NCBI GenBank assembly: GCA_947473805.1
Contig: CANJGB010000012.1
Span: forward strand, 29,241-93,240
DNA: 64,000 bases
Direction: 5' to 3'
Origin: Alphaproteobacteria bacterium
Lineage (GTDB): Bacteria; Pseudomonadota; Alphaproteobacteria; Ferrovibrionales; Ferrovibrionaceae
This document shows positions 9,515-18,395 of this stretch, in pieces. The notes under the pieces are model-generated. The model did not search any database. It was not told the DNA's origin and worked only from the letters and a program-made list of their open reading frames with translations. Every line of letters begins with the position of its first letter. Within the stretch, counting starts at the first letter, position 1. Made by a program: the position numbers and the translations under genes.

Positions 9515-10708
9515 ATGGGCTCGGGCATGTCGAAACGGGGTCTTGAACGTCTGGACCGGGCCATGACCGGCTTCGTCGAGCGCGGCGACAGCGCCGGCGT
9601 GGTGACGCTGGTCCACCGCCGCGGCGAGGAGGCGCATTTCGCCACCGCCGGCTGGCGCGACCGCGACGCCAAGGTGCCGATGACTCGCGACACCATTTTC
9701 CGCATCGCCTCGATGAGCAAGCCGGTCGCCAGCGTCGCCGTGCTTATGCTGCTCGAGGAGGGCAGGCTGCGCCTCGGCGATGCGGTCGAGCGCTGGCTGC
9801 CCGAACTGGCCAACCGCAAGGTAATGCGCGACGTCGGTGGCGCGCTGGACGACGTGCTGCCGTCGCCGCGCTCGATCACCGTCGCCGACCTGCTGACCCA
9901 CCAGTCTGGCCTCGGCTACGATTTCACCGTCATCGGGCCGCTGGTCGGCGCGATCCAGAAATCCATCGGTGGTGGGCCGTTCCCGGCGCTGACGCCCGAC
10001 GAGTTCATGAAGCGGCTCGGCGAACTGCCGCTGTTTTTCGCCCCCGGGTCGCGCTGGAACTACGGCGTCTCGACCGACGTGCTGGGCGTGCTGGTGGCGC
10101 GCGTTTCGGGTCAGTCGTTCCCCGCCTTCCTGCAGGATCGCCTCTTCGGCCCGCTCGGCATGACCGACAGCGGCTTCCACGTCCCCGCCGACAAGATCGG
10201 CCGTCTTGCCGTGTCTTATTGGTGGGATGCCAAGCAGAGCAAGCTGGTGGTCCAGGAGCAGCCCGTCGGTGGCCGCTATGCCACCGCACCCGCGTTCCCC
10301 TCCGGCGGTGCCGGCATGGTATCCACGGTCGACGACTATCTGCGCTTTGCGCTGATGCTGCTGGGCAACGGCAAGACCGGCAGGGACCGCCTGCTGTCAC
10401 GCAAGACGGTCGAACTGATGACCAGCAATGCCGTGCCGCGCGCCGTGCGCAACCTGCCAGCCGTGTGGCGCGACCTGCTCACCGGCCGCGGCTTCGGCCT
10501 CGGTGTGTCGGTGGTCGACGACATGGGCGCGCAGGACACGCTGGGCTCGGTCGGCAAATACGGCTGGCCCGGCGCCTACAGCACCGACTGGTTCAACGAC
10601 CCGGCCGAACAGATGGTCGGCATCATGATGACCCAGATGTATTTCGACGAGAAACGCGAGATCCGCCCGACCTTCGAAAACCTGGTCTACCAGGCCATCG
10701 ACGACTAG
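9515..10708 (+). CDS. Serine hydrolase of the beta-lactamase (class C / EstB-like) fold
   Basis: A 397-residue cytoplasmic hydrolase with the penicillin-binding S-x-x-K motif Ser66-Met-Ser-Lys69 (IASMSKP) and the second catalytic element at Tyr183 in WNYGVSTDVLG, as in EstB-type esterases. Other family blocks are LLTHQSGLGYDF, FPSGGAGMVSTVDDYLRFALMLL and YGWPGAYSTDW. There is no signal peptide, which argues for an esterase, lactonase or transacylase rather than a periplasmic beta-lactamase. GGGAGG lies 6 bases before the ATG. It follows the tandem binding proteins and may open an imported ester or lactone. It converges with the TIM-barrel gene with only 4 bases between stops. Confidence 0.87.
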   Translation: MGSGMSKRGLERLDRAMTGFVERGDSAGVVTLVHRRGEEAHFATAGWRDRDAKVPMTRDTIFRIASMSKPVASVAVLMLLEEGRLRLGDAVERWLPELANRKVMRDVGGALDDVLPSPRSITVADLLTHQSGLGYDFTVIGPLVGAIQKSIGGGPFPALTPDEFMKRLGELPLFFAPGSRWNYGVSTDVLGVLVARVSGQSFPAFLQDRLFGPLGMTDSGFHVPADKIGRLAVSYWWDAKQSKLVVQEQPVGGRYATAPAFPSGGAGMVSTVDDYLRFALMLLGNGKTGRDRLLSRKTVELMTSNAVPRAVRNLPAVWRDLLTGRGFGLGVSVVDDMGAQDTLGSVGKYGWPGAYSTDWFNDPAEQMVGIMMTQMYFDEKREIRPTFENLVYQAIDD

Positions 10709-10712
10709 GCCG

Positions 10713-11564
10713 CTACCGCTCCGGCACCAGCTTCGCAATCGCGGCGAAGGCGCGCTTCGCCGCGTCCAGCGGTGGCAGGCGGCCCAGGTCCTCGTTGAAC
10801 ACCTCGACCGAGACGTTCAGGCCGGGATTGGCCGGCAGGACGATGCCCAGTATCTCGGACAGCGGAAACTCGCCGTCGCCCGGCAGCGACCGCCCGCTCA
10901 TCGACGCCTGAACGGGGCGCACGTCCTTCGCCGCCCGGTCGCTCACCTGCAGCGCGGCGATGCTGCCCGGCGGCAGGGCGCACAGTTCGTCCAGTCTGCC
11001 GCCCGAACGCACGAAGTGCCACGTATCGAGCAGAATGCCGACATTGTCGCTGCCGGCGCGCGCGATGAGCTGGCGCGTGAACGCCAGGTCGGGAATGCCG
11101 GAACTCGGCATGAACTCCACCGCGATATCGACGCCATGTTCGCGCGCGCGCCCGCCCATGCCGCCAATCGCCTCGGCCAGCGCATCCAGCGATGTCTCGC
11201 GGCCCTGCCAGTGCACGGCGTTCACGGTCTCGGCCCGCAACGCCTCCGCCGCGCGGAAGCAGTCGTCCTCGCCGTGCTGGAAGAACGAGCGGTGGTCCGG
11301 CGCCACTTCCTCGACCGTCGGCACCGCCGGCAGGCCGGTGATCAGCGGGTCGATCACCGTTACCCGCACGCCATTGTCGTCCAGCCGCCGCCGCAGCTCG
11401 CGGTCGGTCATGCCTGATTCGATGGCGGCGAAATACATTGCCGGCCTGGTCGCGATGGCGCCGAATCCCGCCTTGCCCGCGACTTCGATCAGTTCCGGCA
11501 GGGTCGCCTTGGTAACGGTGCCCCAGCACAGGCCGAGGTCGGCACGTGTCCTGGTTTTCTTCAC
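10713..11564 (-). CDS. Sugar phosphate isomerase/epimerase-like TIM-barrel protein
   Basis: A 283-residue AP-endonuclease-2-type TIM barrel (xylose-isomerase-like). Metal-ligand-like blocks are visible: VEFMPSS (Glu), LLDTWHFVRSGG (Asp and His), ALQVSDR (Asp) and SVEVFNEDL (Glu). The GTG start at 11564 overlaps the stop of the aldo-keto reductase gene by 4 bases, so it is the third gene of a coupled operon (flavoprotein, reductase, TIM barrel). Members isomerise or dehydrate sugars, inositols and shikimate-type compounds; here the partners suggest action on a cyclic polyol or ketone, which is inference. Confidence 0.85.
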   Translation of the reverse strand: MKKTRTRADLGLCWGTVTKATLPELIEVAGKAGFGAIATRPAMYFAAIESGMTDRELRRRLDDNGVRVTVIDPLITGLPAVPTVEEVAPDHRSFFQHGEDDCFRAAEALRAETVNAVHWQGRETSLDALAEAIGGMGGRAREHGVDIAVEFMPSSGIPDLAFTRQLIARAGSDNVGILLDTWHFVRSGGRLDELCALPPGSIAALQVSDRAAKDVRPVQASMSGRSLPGDGEFPLSEILGIVLPANPGLNVSVEVFNEDLGRLPPLDAAKRAFAAIAKLVPER

Positions 11565-12499
11565 TTGGTCAGCTTGTCGATCTCGGCCAGGTCGGCAGCG
11601 CTCAGCGCCCATCCCGCCGACTTTGCATTCTGCTCCAGCTGTTCCGGCGAGGTTGCGCCCGCGATGATGCTGGCCACGGTCGGCTGCGCCGCCAGCCACG
11701 AGAACGCCAGTTCGATCAGGCTGTGTCCTTGCGCCTTGCAGAACGCCTCCAGGCCATCGACCTTGTTCCAGTTCGCCTCCGAGAGGTGCCAGTTGGCGAA
11801 ATAGGCGTTCTCGGTCAGGCGCGCGCCCTTGGGCATGGCGTTGCGCTTGTACTTGCCGGTCAACAGGCCGCTGGCCAGCGGGAAGTACGGCACCAGACCC
11901 ATGCCGCGTGCCGCAATGGCGGGGATCAGGTCGGCCTCCGGCTTGCGGTGCACCAGGCTGTATTCGTCCTGGCTGGCGACGAAGGCGTTGAGGTTCAGGT
12001 GCTTCGACGTCCAGTGCGCATCCGCCACCTGCCAGCCGGGAAAATTCGAACAGGCGATGTAGCGGACCTTGCCCTGGTGGACCAGGTCGTCCAGCGCGCG
12101 CAGGCTTTCCTCGATGGGGGTCGTGGGGTCGGTGGCGTGCATGTAGTACAGGTCGATGTAATCGGTCTTCAGCCGCTTCAGGCTGGCCTCGGCCGACGCC
12201 ATGATATGCCGGCGCGAACCGCCGATCAGCAGGCCGGCATCGTCCATCACCATGCCGCACTTGGTGGCGACCACGGCTTCGTGTCGCCGTTCGCCCAGCA
12301 CTTCGCCGAGGATGCGTTCCGACGTGCCGCGGCCGTAGATGTCGGCGGTGTCGAAGAAGTTGATGCCCAGGTCGAACGCCTTGTGCACCACCTTGCGCGA
12401 CATGTCCTGGTCGATGGCGCGGCCGAAATTGTTGCAGCCCAGCCCGACCAGCGAGACCTTCAGGCCCGAACTGCCCAGTTTGCGTCTCTGCATGGTCAT
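11561..12499 (-). CDS. Aldo/keto reductase
   Basis: A 312-residue NADPH-dependent (alpha/beta)8 reductase. The catalytic tetrad is intact: Asp50 and Tyr55 in DTADIYG, Lys80 in VATKCG and His121 in YYMHATDP. The cofactor end has SIIAGATSPEQLEQN. It starts with ATGACCATG at 12499, overlapping the upstream stop by 4 bases, and its own stop overlaps the next start, so all three genes form one unit. It reduces a carbonyl in the pathway of the neighbouring FAD-dependent dehydrogenase; the substrate is not identifiable. Confidence 0.92.
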   Translation of the reverse strand: MTMQRRKLGSSGLKVSLVGLGCNNFGRAIDQDMSRKVVHKAFDLGINFFDTADIYGRGTSERILGEVLGERRHEAVVATKCGMVMDDAGLLIGGSRRHIMASAEASLKRLKTDYIDLYYMHATDPTTPIEESLRALDDLVHQGKVRYIACSNFPGWQVADAHWTSKHLNLNAFVASQDEYSLVHRKPEADLIPAIAARGMGLVPYFPLASGLLTGKYKRNAMPKGARLTENAYFANWHLSEANWNKVDGLEAFCKAQGHSLIELAFSWLAAQPTVASIIAGATSPEQLEQNAKSAGWALSAADLAEIDKLTK

Positions 12500-14187
12500 G
12501 CTCCGTCGTAGGTGGGTTTCAGGCCGGCCATGTGGCGCGCCGCCGTGAACCCGAACGTCATCGCCGGGCCCAGCGAGCAGCCGGCGCCGGGGAACGTGCC
12601 CGAGAACGGCGAGTGCATATCAAGGCCGCAGGCGTACAGGCCCTGGATCGGCTTGTCGTTGGCATCCAGCGCCTGCGCATTGCCGTTGGTCTTCAGGCCG
12701 CACAGCGTGCCGGTGCTGCCGGGCCAGATGGCGACGGCATAGAACGGCCCGTCCTTGATCGCACCCAGGTTGGGGTGCGGCTTGTGGAACGGATCGCCGG
12801 TGTTGCGGTCGTACAGGCTCTCGCCGCGGCCGAACTCGGGGTCCTTGCCGGTCTCGGCATAGCGGTTCATGTTCGCGACCGTCGCTTCCAGGCCCGCCGG
12901 ATCGACCTCGATCTGTTCCGCCAGTTCGCGGATCGTCGCGCCGCGCTTAAGGTATCCCGCGCCCAGATACGGACCCAGCGGCCGCATCCATGCCGGACCC
13001 GGCCGCACCAGGCCCAGGCCGTTCTTGCGCAGGAACGTGTGGTCGACGATCAGCCAGGCCGGCACCGCGCCGGCGGCTGTCTGGAAATGGTAGAAATCGT
13101 TGTACGGCGCGGCCTCGTTGGCGAACCTCTTGCCGTCCTTGCCCACCATGACCGAGCCGGCTTTCGACCGCTCGTTCATCAGCAGCAGGAACTTCTGCTT
13201 CCAGCCATCGGGATGGTTCATCACCGTCACCTGGTAGCCCAGCGCGTTCTGCCATGTGTCGGTGCCCAGCACCGCGCCGACATTCAGCGCCATCTGCAGC
13301 CCTTCGCCCTTGTTGGCGTCGATCACCATGGTCTGGTGGTCGTCGGGATATTCCAGCAACTCGCGGCGCATCTTGTCGTTGTGGATGAACCCGCCGGTCG
13401 CCATGACCACGCCCTTGCGCACGCCGACGGTGACTTCCTTGCCGTCGCGCTCGACCACCACGCCGGTGACCCGGTCGCCGTCGCGCACCAGCCGCTTGGC
13501 GCCGCTTTCGGTCCACATCTCGATGCCGCTGTCATAGGCCGATTTCAGCAGCGATCCCGCCAGCGCATTGCCGAACGTCAGCTTGGTGCCGCGCGGATAG
13601 CCGGCCAAACGGTCGCCGGCATAGGTCGCCAGTATTTTCAGTGCATGCTTGAACCCCGGCAGCGACTTGGTGGCGTTCAGCAGCAGGCGCAGGTCGCCGC
13701 GGTCGATCATGACGCCGCCGAACGCCATCACTTCCTTCAGCGGCCCACGCAGCGTGGTGAACTTCTTGCCCAGCTTGCGGCCGTCGTAGTTGGTCGGGTT
13801 GAAGGCGCGGCCGTCTTTCGTCGCGCCTTCCAGCTCGGGGAAGTAGTCCGGCTCGCCCGCCGGCTCGAATGTCGTCTCGGTATTGGCCTGCACCCAGTCC
13901 AGCATGACCGGCGCGTTGTCGACGAACGCCTCGATCACCTCGCGGCGGAAGCGGTTGCCGGTGACCTTGCCGATATAGGTCAGCACCTGCTCGCGGCTGT
14001 CGGGAATGCCTGCTTTCCGCATGTACGAATTGTTCGGCACCCAGATCATGCCGCCCGAGCGCGCGGTGGTTCCCCCCAGCAGGTCGGTCTTCTCGACCAC
14101 CAGCACATCCAGACCGGCCTTCTTCGCGGTAAGGGCCGCCGTCAGCGCACCCGCGCCAGAGCCGACGACCACGACGTCCTTCTGCAT
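12496..14187 (-). CDS. FAD-dependent oxidoreductase, 3-ketosteroid-dehydrogenase/fumarate-reductase family
   Basis: A 563-residue flavoprotein. The N-terminal FAD-binding motif is GSGAGA (residues 9-14) in VVVVGSGAGALTAALTA, with VVEK at the end of the second strand. The block LLGGTTARSGGMIWVPNN is diagnostic of KstD-like enzymes, and the C-terminal half has TNGNAQALD and FSGTFPGAGCSLGPAMTFG, which complete the FAD site. Such enzymes introduce a double bond next to a ring carbonyl. The frame is open to 14298, but ATG 14187, preceded by GGTGGAA, begins exactly at the FAD domain. First gene of the three-gene coupled operon. Ring substrate (steroid, terpenoid, cyclohexanone-type) is inferred. 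Confidence 0.88.
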   Translation of the reverse strand: MQKDVVVVGSGAGALTAALTAKKAGLDVLVVEKTDLLGGTTARSGGMIWVPNNSYMRKAGIPDSREQVLTYIGKVTGNRFRREVIEAFVDNAPVMLDWVQANTETTFEPAGEPDYFPELEGATKDGRAFNPTNYDGRKLGKKFTTLRGPLKEVMAFGGVMIDRGDLRLLLNATKSLPGFKHALKILATYAGDRLAGYPRGTKLTFGNALAGSLLKSAYDSGIEMWTESGAKRLVRDGDRVTGVVVERDGKEVTVGVRKGVVMATGGFIHNDKMRRELLEYPDDHQTMVIDANKGEGLQMALNVGAVLGTDTWQNALGYQVTVMNHPDGWKQKFLLLMNERSKAGSVMVGKDGKRFANEAAPYNDFYHFQTAAGAVPAWLIVDHTFLRKNGLGLVRPGPAWMRPLGPYLGAGYLKRGATIRELAEQIEVDPAGLEATVANMNRYAETGKDPEFGRGESLYDRNTGDPFHKPHPNLGAIKDGPFYAVAIWPGSTGTLCGLKTNGNAQALDANDKPIQGLYACGLDMHSPFSGTFPGAGCSLGPAMTFGFTAARHMAGLKPTYDGA

Positions 14188-14298
14188 TTCCACCCCTGAA
14201 AACCGGCCCATTCGGGCACGTTCGATAGGGCCGCAATCGTAGGGGCAGGGGGCCGGTCCGGGCCATTGTTTTTTCCCCGTTTTGCGCCGAAACCGCAA

Positions 14299-14326
14299 TT
14301 GACCGTACCGGGCATTTCTGTAGTGT
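14299..14326 (+). promoter_or_regulatory. Possible promoter for the acyl-CoA dehydrogenase/SDR pair
   Basis: TTGACC (14299-14304), 16-base spacer, TAGTGT (14321-14326) in the 185-base divergent gap between the KstD-like operon and the acyl-CoA dehydrogenase gene. Only a moderate match to consensus. Confidence 0.3.
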
Positions 14327-14372
14327 CCCGCGGTCAGTCCCCGGGAGGGGCGCAGCCAAGGATTCGCAGAAA

Positions 14373-15389
14373 ATGGTCGATCTTCTCGAGACTCCCGAAC
14401 AGGAACAGATCGTCGGCGCCGTCGGCGAATTCCTGCGTCGCAAGCTCCCGCTCGACCGTCTGCGTTCGAACTCCAAGCGCCCCGCGACCGGCGATGTGGC
14501 CGAATGGGCTGAAATGGCCGAACTCGGCTGGTTCGGCCTGGGCCTGCCCGAGGCGCGCGGCGGCGTCGGCTATTCCATTACCGAGGAAATGCTCGTGTTC
14601 CGCCAGCTGGGCCGCCACGTGGCGACGCCGGCCGTGCTGGCCGGCGTGCTGGGCGCGCGGATCGCCGCGGCGGCTGGCAAGACCGACCTCGCGGCTTCGA
14701 TCCTTTCCGGCGAGGTTCGCCCCGCTCTGGCCAATCCGATTGCGCCGGGCGAGATCGGCGCCAATGTCAGTGGCCAGTACCACCTGATCGAGGACTACGA
14801 CGCGCCGCTGCTGGTCACCTGGAACGAGAAGGGCGCCGCCTTGGTCGAGCGCTCGGCCATCACATCGGCCAAGACCCTGCCGCCGCTCGACGACCGCATC
14901 ACCCTGCAGGTGGTGACGCTCAAGGGTGCGGCCGTGGCCTTCACGACCGAGCCGGTGTACCGCCAGGCCAGCGTGCTGATCGCCGCGATGCTGACCGGCG
15001 TGGCCGAGGCCGCGCGCGACGCCGCCGTCGAATACGCCAAGATCCGTGAACAGTTCGGCCAGAAGATCGGCGCCTTCCAGGCGATCAAGCACCGCTGCTC
15101 CGACATGGCCGTGAAGGCCGAGGCGTCGCTGTCGCAGACCGTCTTCGCCGCCATTTCCGAGGCCGGCGACAAGGGCGACGCGGCCTTCCAGTCGGCGGCG
15201 GCCAAGATCACCGCGTCGGACGCGGCGATCTTCAACTCGGTCAATGCCATCCAGATCCATGGCGGCATCGGCTTCACCTCGGATTGCGAGGCGCACCGCT
15301 TTCTGAAGCGCGCGCACGTCCTGGCGCGCCTGGGCGGCACCGTGCGGCAGCAGAAGGCGCTGCTGCTGGAAGAACCCGCCGCGGCCTGA
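14373..15389 (+). CDS. Acyl-CoA dehydrogenase-like protein, short form
   Basis: A 338-residue member of the acyl-CoA dehydrogenase family, about 40 residues shorter than usual. The N-terminal helical domain (GWFGLGLPEARGGVGYS) and the C-terminal domain (REQFGQKIGAFQAIKHRCSDM; NAIQIHGGIGFTSDCEAHRFLKRA) are clear. The middle beta domain is abbreviated and lacks the usual T-E-P-x-A-G-S-D and W-I-T-N flavin-contact motifs. It resembles the reduced subunits seen in heterotetrameric FadE pairs of steroid side-chain degradation, where the FAD site is shared, but no partner gene lies beside it. Stop is 3 bases before the SDR start, so the two are co-transcribed. Confidence 0.85.
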   Translation: MVDLLETPEQEQIVGAVGEFLRRKLPLDRLRSNSKRPATGDVAEWAEMAELGWFGLGLPEARGGVGYSITEEMLVFRQLGRHVATPAVLAGVLGARIAAAAGKTDLAASILSGEVRPALANPIAPGEIGANVSGQYHLIEDYDAPLLVTWNEKGAALVERSAITSAKTLPPLDDRITLQVVTLKGAAVAFTTEPVYRQASVLIAAMLTGVAEAARDAAVEYAKIREQFGQKIGAFQAIKHRCSDMAVKAEASLSQTVFAAISEAGDKGDAAFQSAAAKITASDAAIFNSVNAIQIHGGIGFTSDCEAHRFLKRAHVLARLGGTVRQQKALLLEEPAAA

Positions 15390-15392
15390 TCG

Positions 15393-16205
15393 ATGGAACT
15401 GGGGCTCGGCGGCAAGACCGCCCTCGTCACCGGCGGCAGCGTCGGCATCGGCAAGGGAATTTCACTTCGGCTGGCGGCGGAGGGCTGCAACGTCGTCGTA
15501 ATGGCGCGCAGCCGCGCGGCGATTGACGAGACGGTGAAGGAAATCGAGGCGGCCGGTGGTTCGGCCCTCGGCATCTCCGCCGACGTGACCAAGCCCGACG
15601 AGATCGACCGCACCGTGGCGGAAGCCGTGGCGAAGTTCGGTGGCCTCGACATCCTGGTCAACAATACCGGCGGCAACGGGCGCGAGCCCAACAATGCCAA
15701 GTTCGAGGACCTCGACGACGGCAAGTGGGCGCGCGTGGCCGACATCAACCTGATGGCGACCGTGCGCTGCTGCCGCGCCGCCATTCCGCACATGCAGAAG
15801 GCCGGTTGGGGCCGGGTGGTGAACATCTCGTCCGCCGCCGGCGCGCAGCCCGAGGCCGTGTTCGCCCATTACAACGCCATGAAGGCGGCGGTGAACAACC
15901 TGACCAAGACGCTGTCGCGCGCCTACGGTCCCGACGGCATCACGGTGAATGCGGTGGCGCCCGGCCTGATCTGGTCGCCCGGCTTCGCCCAGCAGCTTGA
16001 GGCTGGCGCCAAGCAGCGCGGCCTCAGCATCGAGGACGCCGAGAAGCAGTTCATCCGCAAGGTAAAACCCAACAACGTCGTCGGCCGTACCGGCCGCGTC
16101 GAGGAGGTCGGCGCGCTGGTCGCCTTCTTGTGCTCGAACTTCGCCGGCTTCATCACCGGCTCGATCTACCGCATCGACGGCGGGTCAGTCGCGCACGTGC
16201 CGTAA
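15393..16205 (+). CDS. Short-chain dehydrogenase/reductase
   Basis: A 270-residue classical SDR. The cofactor motif is TGGSVGIG (residues 13-20), the strand-four motif is NNTGG (90-94, in place of the usual NNAG), and the catalytic residues are Ser146/147 (VNISSAAG), Tyr160 and Lys164 (YNAMK). C-terminal PGLIWSPGF and ITGSIYRIDGG are typical. It follows the acyl-CoA dehydrogenase-like gene by 3 bases, so it probably oxidises a hydroxyacyl-CoA or ring alcohol in the same pathway. Inverted repeats after the stop separate it from the convergent hydratase gene. Confidence 0.9.
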   Translation: MELGLGGKTALVTGGSVGIGKGISLRLAAEGCNVVVMARSRAAIDETVKEIEAAGGSALGISADVTKPDEIDRTVAEAVAKFGGLDILVNNTGGNGREPNNAKFEDLDDGKWARVADINLMATVRCCRAAIPHMQKAGWGRVVNISSAAGAQPEAVFAHYNAMKAAVNNLTKTLSRAYGPDGITVNAVAPGLIWSPGFAQQLEAGAKQRGLSIEDAEKQFIRKVKPNNVVGRTGRVEEVGALVAFLCSNFAGFITGSIYRIDGGSVAHVP

Positions 16206-16227
16206 GGCGCGACAGATTTCTAAGTCT

Positions 16228-16307
16228 GCCTCATCCTGAGCCCGTCGAAGGGTGAGGCGGCCGAACAGCCGGCGCCGCCCTCACGCTTCGACGTGCTCAG
16301 CATGAGG
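16228..16307. repeat. Paired inverted dispersed palindromes (copy 2)
   Basis: Arm one 16228-16258 starts GCCTCATCCTGAGCCCG and ends GGTGAGGC; arm two 16277-16307 is inverted (CCTCACGCTTCGACGTG...CATGAGG). It fills the space between two convergent genes and could serve as a bidirectional terminator or RNA-end stabiliser. Confidence 0.8.
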
Positions 16308-16330
16308 AATGAGGGAAGGGCGAGTAGCCC

Positions 16331-17113
16331 CTACTCCCCCTTGAACGCCGGCTTGCGCTTGTTGAGGAAAGCGTCCACGCCCTCGGCGAAGTCGGCGGAG
16401 CCGAAGGCAATCGCTTGCGCATGCGCCTCGATGTTGAAATAGGCCTTCGGCGTCGCGCCATTGCCCTGGTTGACCAGTGACTTGATCAGGCCCAGCGAAA
16501 TCGTCGGTCCGCGCGCCAGTTTCTCGGCCAGGTCAATCGCCTGGTCCAGCAGTTCGGCGGCCGGCAGCACGCGGCTGACCATGCCCATGGCCAGCGCCTC
16601 GGCGGCAGTGACCTTGCGGTTGGTCAGCAGCACGTCCTTGGCGCGCACCGCGCCAATGGCGCGCGGCAGGGTCAGGCCCAGGCCGAAATCGGCCACCGCG
16701 CCCACCATGGTGAAGCCCGACTGGAAATAGGCATCCTCGGCGGCCAGGATGATGTCGCCGCACATGGCGACGCCGAAGCCCGCGCCAACCGCTGCGCCGT
16801 TGACGGCGGTGATCACCGGCTTCTCGCCGTTCAGCAACGGCTCCAGCCAGATGTGGCTGCGCGCCATGCGCGCGCGGCTGACACCGGGGCGGGCCGTGGG
16901 CTCGAAGCTGCGGATGTCGCCGCCGGCCGAGAAGGCCTTGCCGGTGCCGGTGATGATGAGACAGCGCGCGCTGGTGTCGCTGAAGAACGCTGGCACGTGT
17001 GCTTCCAGGCCGGCCTTGATGGCCGGGCTCAGCGCGTTCATGCTTTCCGGCTGGGCCAGGCGCAAGATCGTTACCGCGCCGCGCTTTTCCACCGTCACCG
17101 CGTCCGTGCTCAT
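16331..17113 (-). CDS. Enoyl-CoA hydratase/isomerase (crotonase family)
   Basis: A 260-residue crotonase. Oxyanion-hole regions are AFSAGGDIRSF and NGAAVGAGFGVAMCGD. The positions that carry the two hydratase glutamates in classical enoyl-CoA hydratase are not Glu here (block FTMVGAVADFGLGLTLPR), so isomerase or another crotonase reaction is as likely as hydration. GGAGG precedes the ATG at 17113. It lies downstream of the thiolase gene, past a hairpin, and may be expressed by readthrough. Likely a beta-oxidation-type step. Confidence 0.88.
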   Translation of the reverse strand: MSTDAVTVEKRGAVTILRLAQPESMNALSPAIKAGLEAHVPAFFSDTSARCLIITGTGKAFSAGGDIRSFEPTARPGVSRARMARSHIWLEPLLNGEKPVITAVNGAAVGAGFGVAMCGDIILAAEDAYFQSGFTMVGAVADFGLGLTLPRAIGAVRAKDVLLTNRKVTAAEALAMGMVSRVLPAAELLDQAIDLAEKLARGPTISLGLIKSLVNQGNGATPKAYFNIEAHAQAIAFGSADFAEGVDAFLNKRKPAFKGE

Positions 17114-17129
17114 TCTTCCTCCCGGTCAT

Positions 17130-17161
17130 AAAAAAGGGGCGGAAGCTCGCGCCTCCGCCCC
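17130..17161 (-). terminator. Rho-independent terminator after the thiolase gene
   Basis: Read on the minus strand: GGGGCGGAGGCGCGAGC with its partner arm CTTCCGCCCC followed by six T residues (17130-17135). It starts 19 bases after the thiolase stop and ends shortly before the hydratase start. Confidence 0.85.
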
Positions 17162-17180
17162 GGTATCTTAGTGCGAAAGA

Positions 17181-18383
17181 TCAGTCGCCGTAACGGCCGA
17201 CAATGGCCACCGCCGAGACGTTCTGGTTCGGCATGCCGCCCAGGTTGTGCGTCAGGCCGAGGCGCGGGTTCTTGAGCTGGCGCTCGCCCGCACGGCCCTG
17301 CAGCTGCAGGTACATCTCGTAGATCATGCGCAGGCCCGACGCGCCGATCGGGTGGCCGAAGCACTTCAGGCCGCCGTCGATCTGGCAGGGGACCTGCCCG
17401 TCGGCGTCGTAGAAGCCGTCCATGACGTCCTTCATCGCGCCGCCCTCGGGGCTCACGAACAGGTCTTCCATGGTCACCAGCTCGGTGATCGAGAAGCAGT
17501 CATGCACGTCGAACATGCTCAGTTCCTCGCGCGGCTTGCTGATGCCGGCTTCGTCATAGGCCCGCTTGGCGGCGACGCGCGTGGTGTGGAAGTAGCTGCC
17601 GTCCCAGCCCGAGCCCTGCAGCTCCCAGCCGTTCGACACGGCAAGCTGCAGCGCCTTGACGCTGACGATGTCGTGCTTGCCCATCGACTTGGCGATTTCC
17701 GGCGTGGTGACGATGGCGCAGGCCGCGCCGTCCGAGACGCCGCAGCAATCGTACAGGCCCAGCGGCTCGGCAATCATCGGCGCGTTCAGCACCGTCGCCT
17801 CGTCGATGACCTTGCGCAGGTGTGCCTTCGGGTTCTTGGCGCCGTTGGCGTGGCTCTTGACCGAAACGTGCGCGATGGCGCGCTTCAGGTCGTCGCGCTG
17901 CACACCGTGCTTGGCGCGATAGGCCGAGGCGATCTGGGCGAAGAAGCCCGGCGCCGTGCCGCTGTTGGCCATCATGTCATAGGCCAGGCCGCGCGAGCGC
18001 ACCGGCAGGCCGCCGTAACCCGTGTCCTTCAGCTTCTCGACGCCCAGCGCCAGCGCGATGTCGCAGGCGCCGCTGGCGACCGCATAGACCGCGCCGCGGA
18101 ACGCTTCCGTGCCGCTGGCGCAGTAGTTTTCGACCTTCGTCACCGGGATGGTCGGCAGACGCAGCGCCATCGACAGCGGAATGGCCGACGGGCCGATGTT
18201 CATCGCCTCGAAGGCGACCGACAGCCACGCCGCCTGAAGCTGCGAGGGGTCGATGCCCGCATCGGTGATCGCCTCGCGATAGGCCTCGACCATGAGGTCG
18301 GACGCTTCCGCGTCATAGCGCTCGCCGAACTTGCTGCAACCCATGCCGAGGATTGCGACGCGGTCCTTGATACCTGTGGCCAT
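17181..18383 (-). CDS. Thiolase family protein (SCP-x-like)
   Basis: A 400-residue thiolase. The nucleophile is Cys88 in VENYCASGTEAFRG. The histidine elements are HDCFSITEL (His294) and CFGHPIGASG (His344), a layout typical of SCP2/SCP-x thiolases that often work with a DUF35/OB-fold partner. NLGGMPNQN stands at the C terminus. The gene starts 12 bases after the HMG-CoA-synthase-like/OB-fold gene, so the two are almost certainly co-expressed and may form a complex like the archaeal thiolase-HMG-CoA synthase-DUF35 assembly. It probably cleaves a 3-ketoacyl-CoA, perhaps from a ring or branched chain; substrate unknown. Confidence 0.9.
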   Translation of the reverse strand: MATGIKDRVAILGMGCSKFGERYDAEASDLMVEAYREAITDAGIDPSQLQAAWLSVAFEAMNIGPSAIPLSMALRLPTIPVTKVENYCASGTEAFRGAVYAVASGACDIALALGVEKLKDTGYGGLPVRSRGLAYDMMANSGTAPGFFAQIASAYRAKHGVQRDDLKRAIAHVSVKSHANGAKNPKAHLRKVIDEATVLNAPMIAEPLGLYDCCGVSDGAACAIVTTPEIAKSMGKHDIVSVKALQLAVSNGWELQGSGWDGSYFHTTRVAAKRAYDEAGISKPREELSMFDVHDCFSITELVTMEDLFVSPEGGAMKDVMDGFYDADGQVPCQIDGGLKCFGHPIGASGLRMIYEMYLQLQGRAGERQLKNPRLGLTHNLGGMPNQNVSAVAIVGRYGD

Positions 18384-18395
18384 GATCGATCCTCC

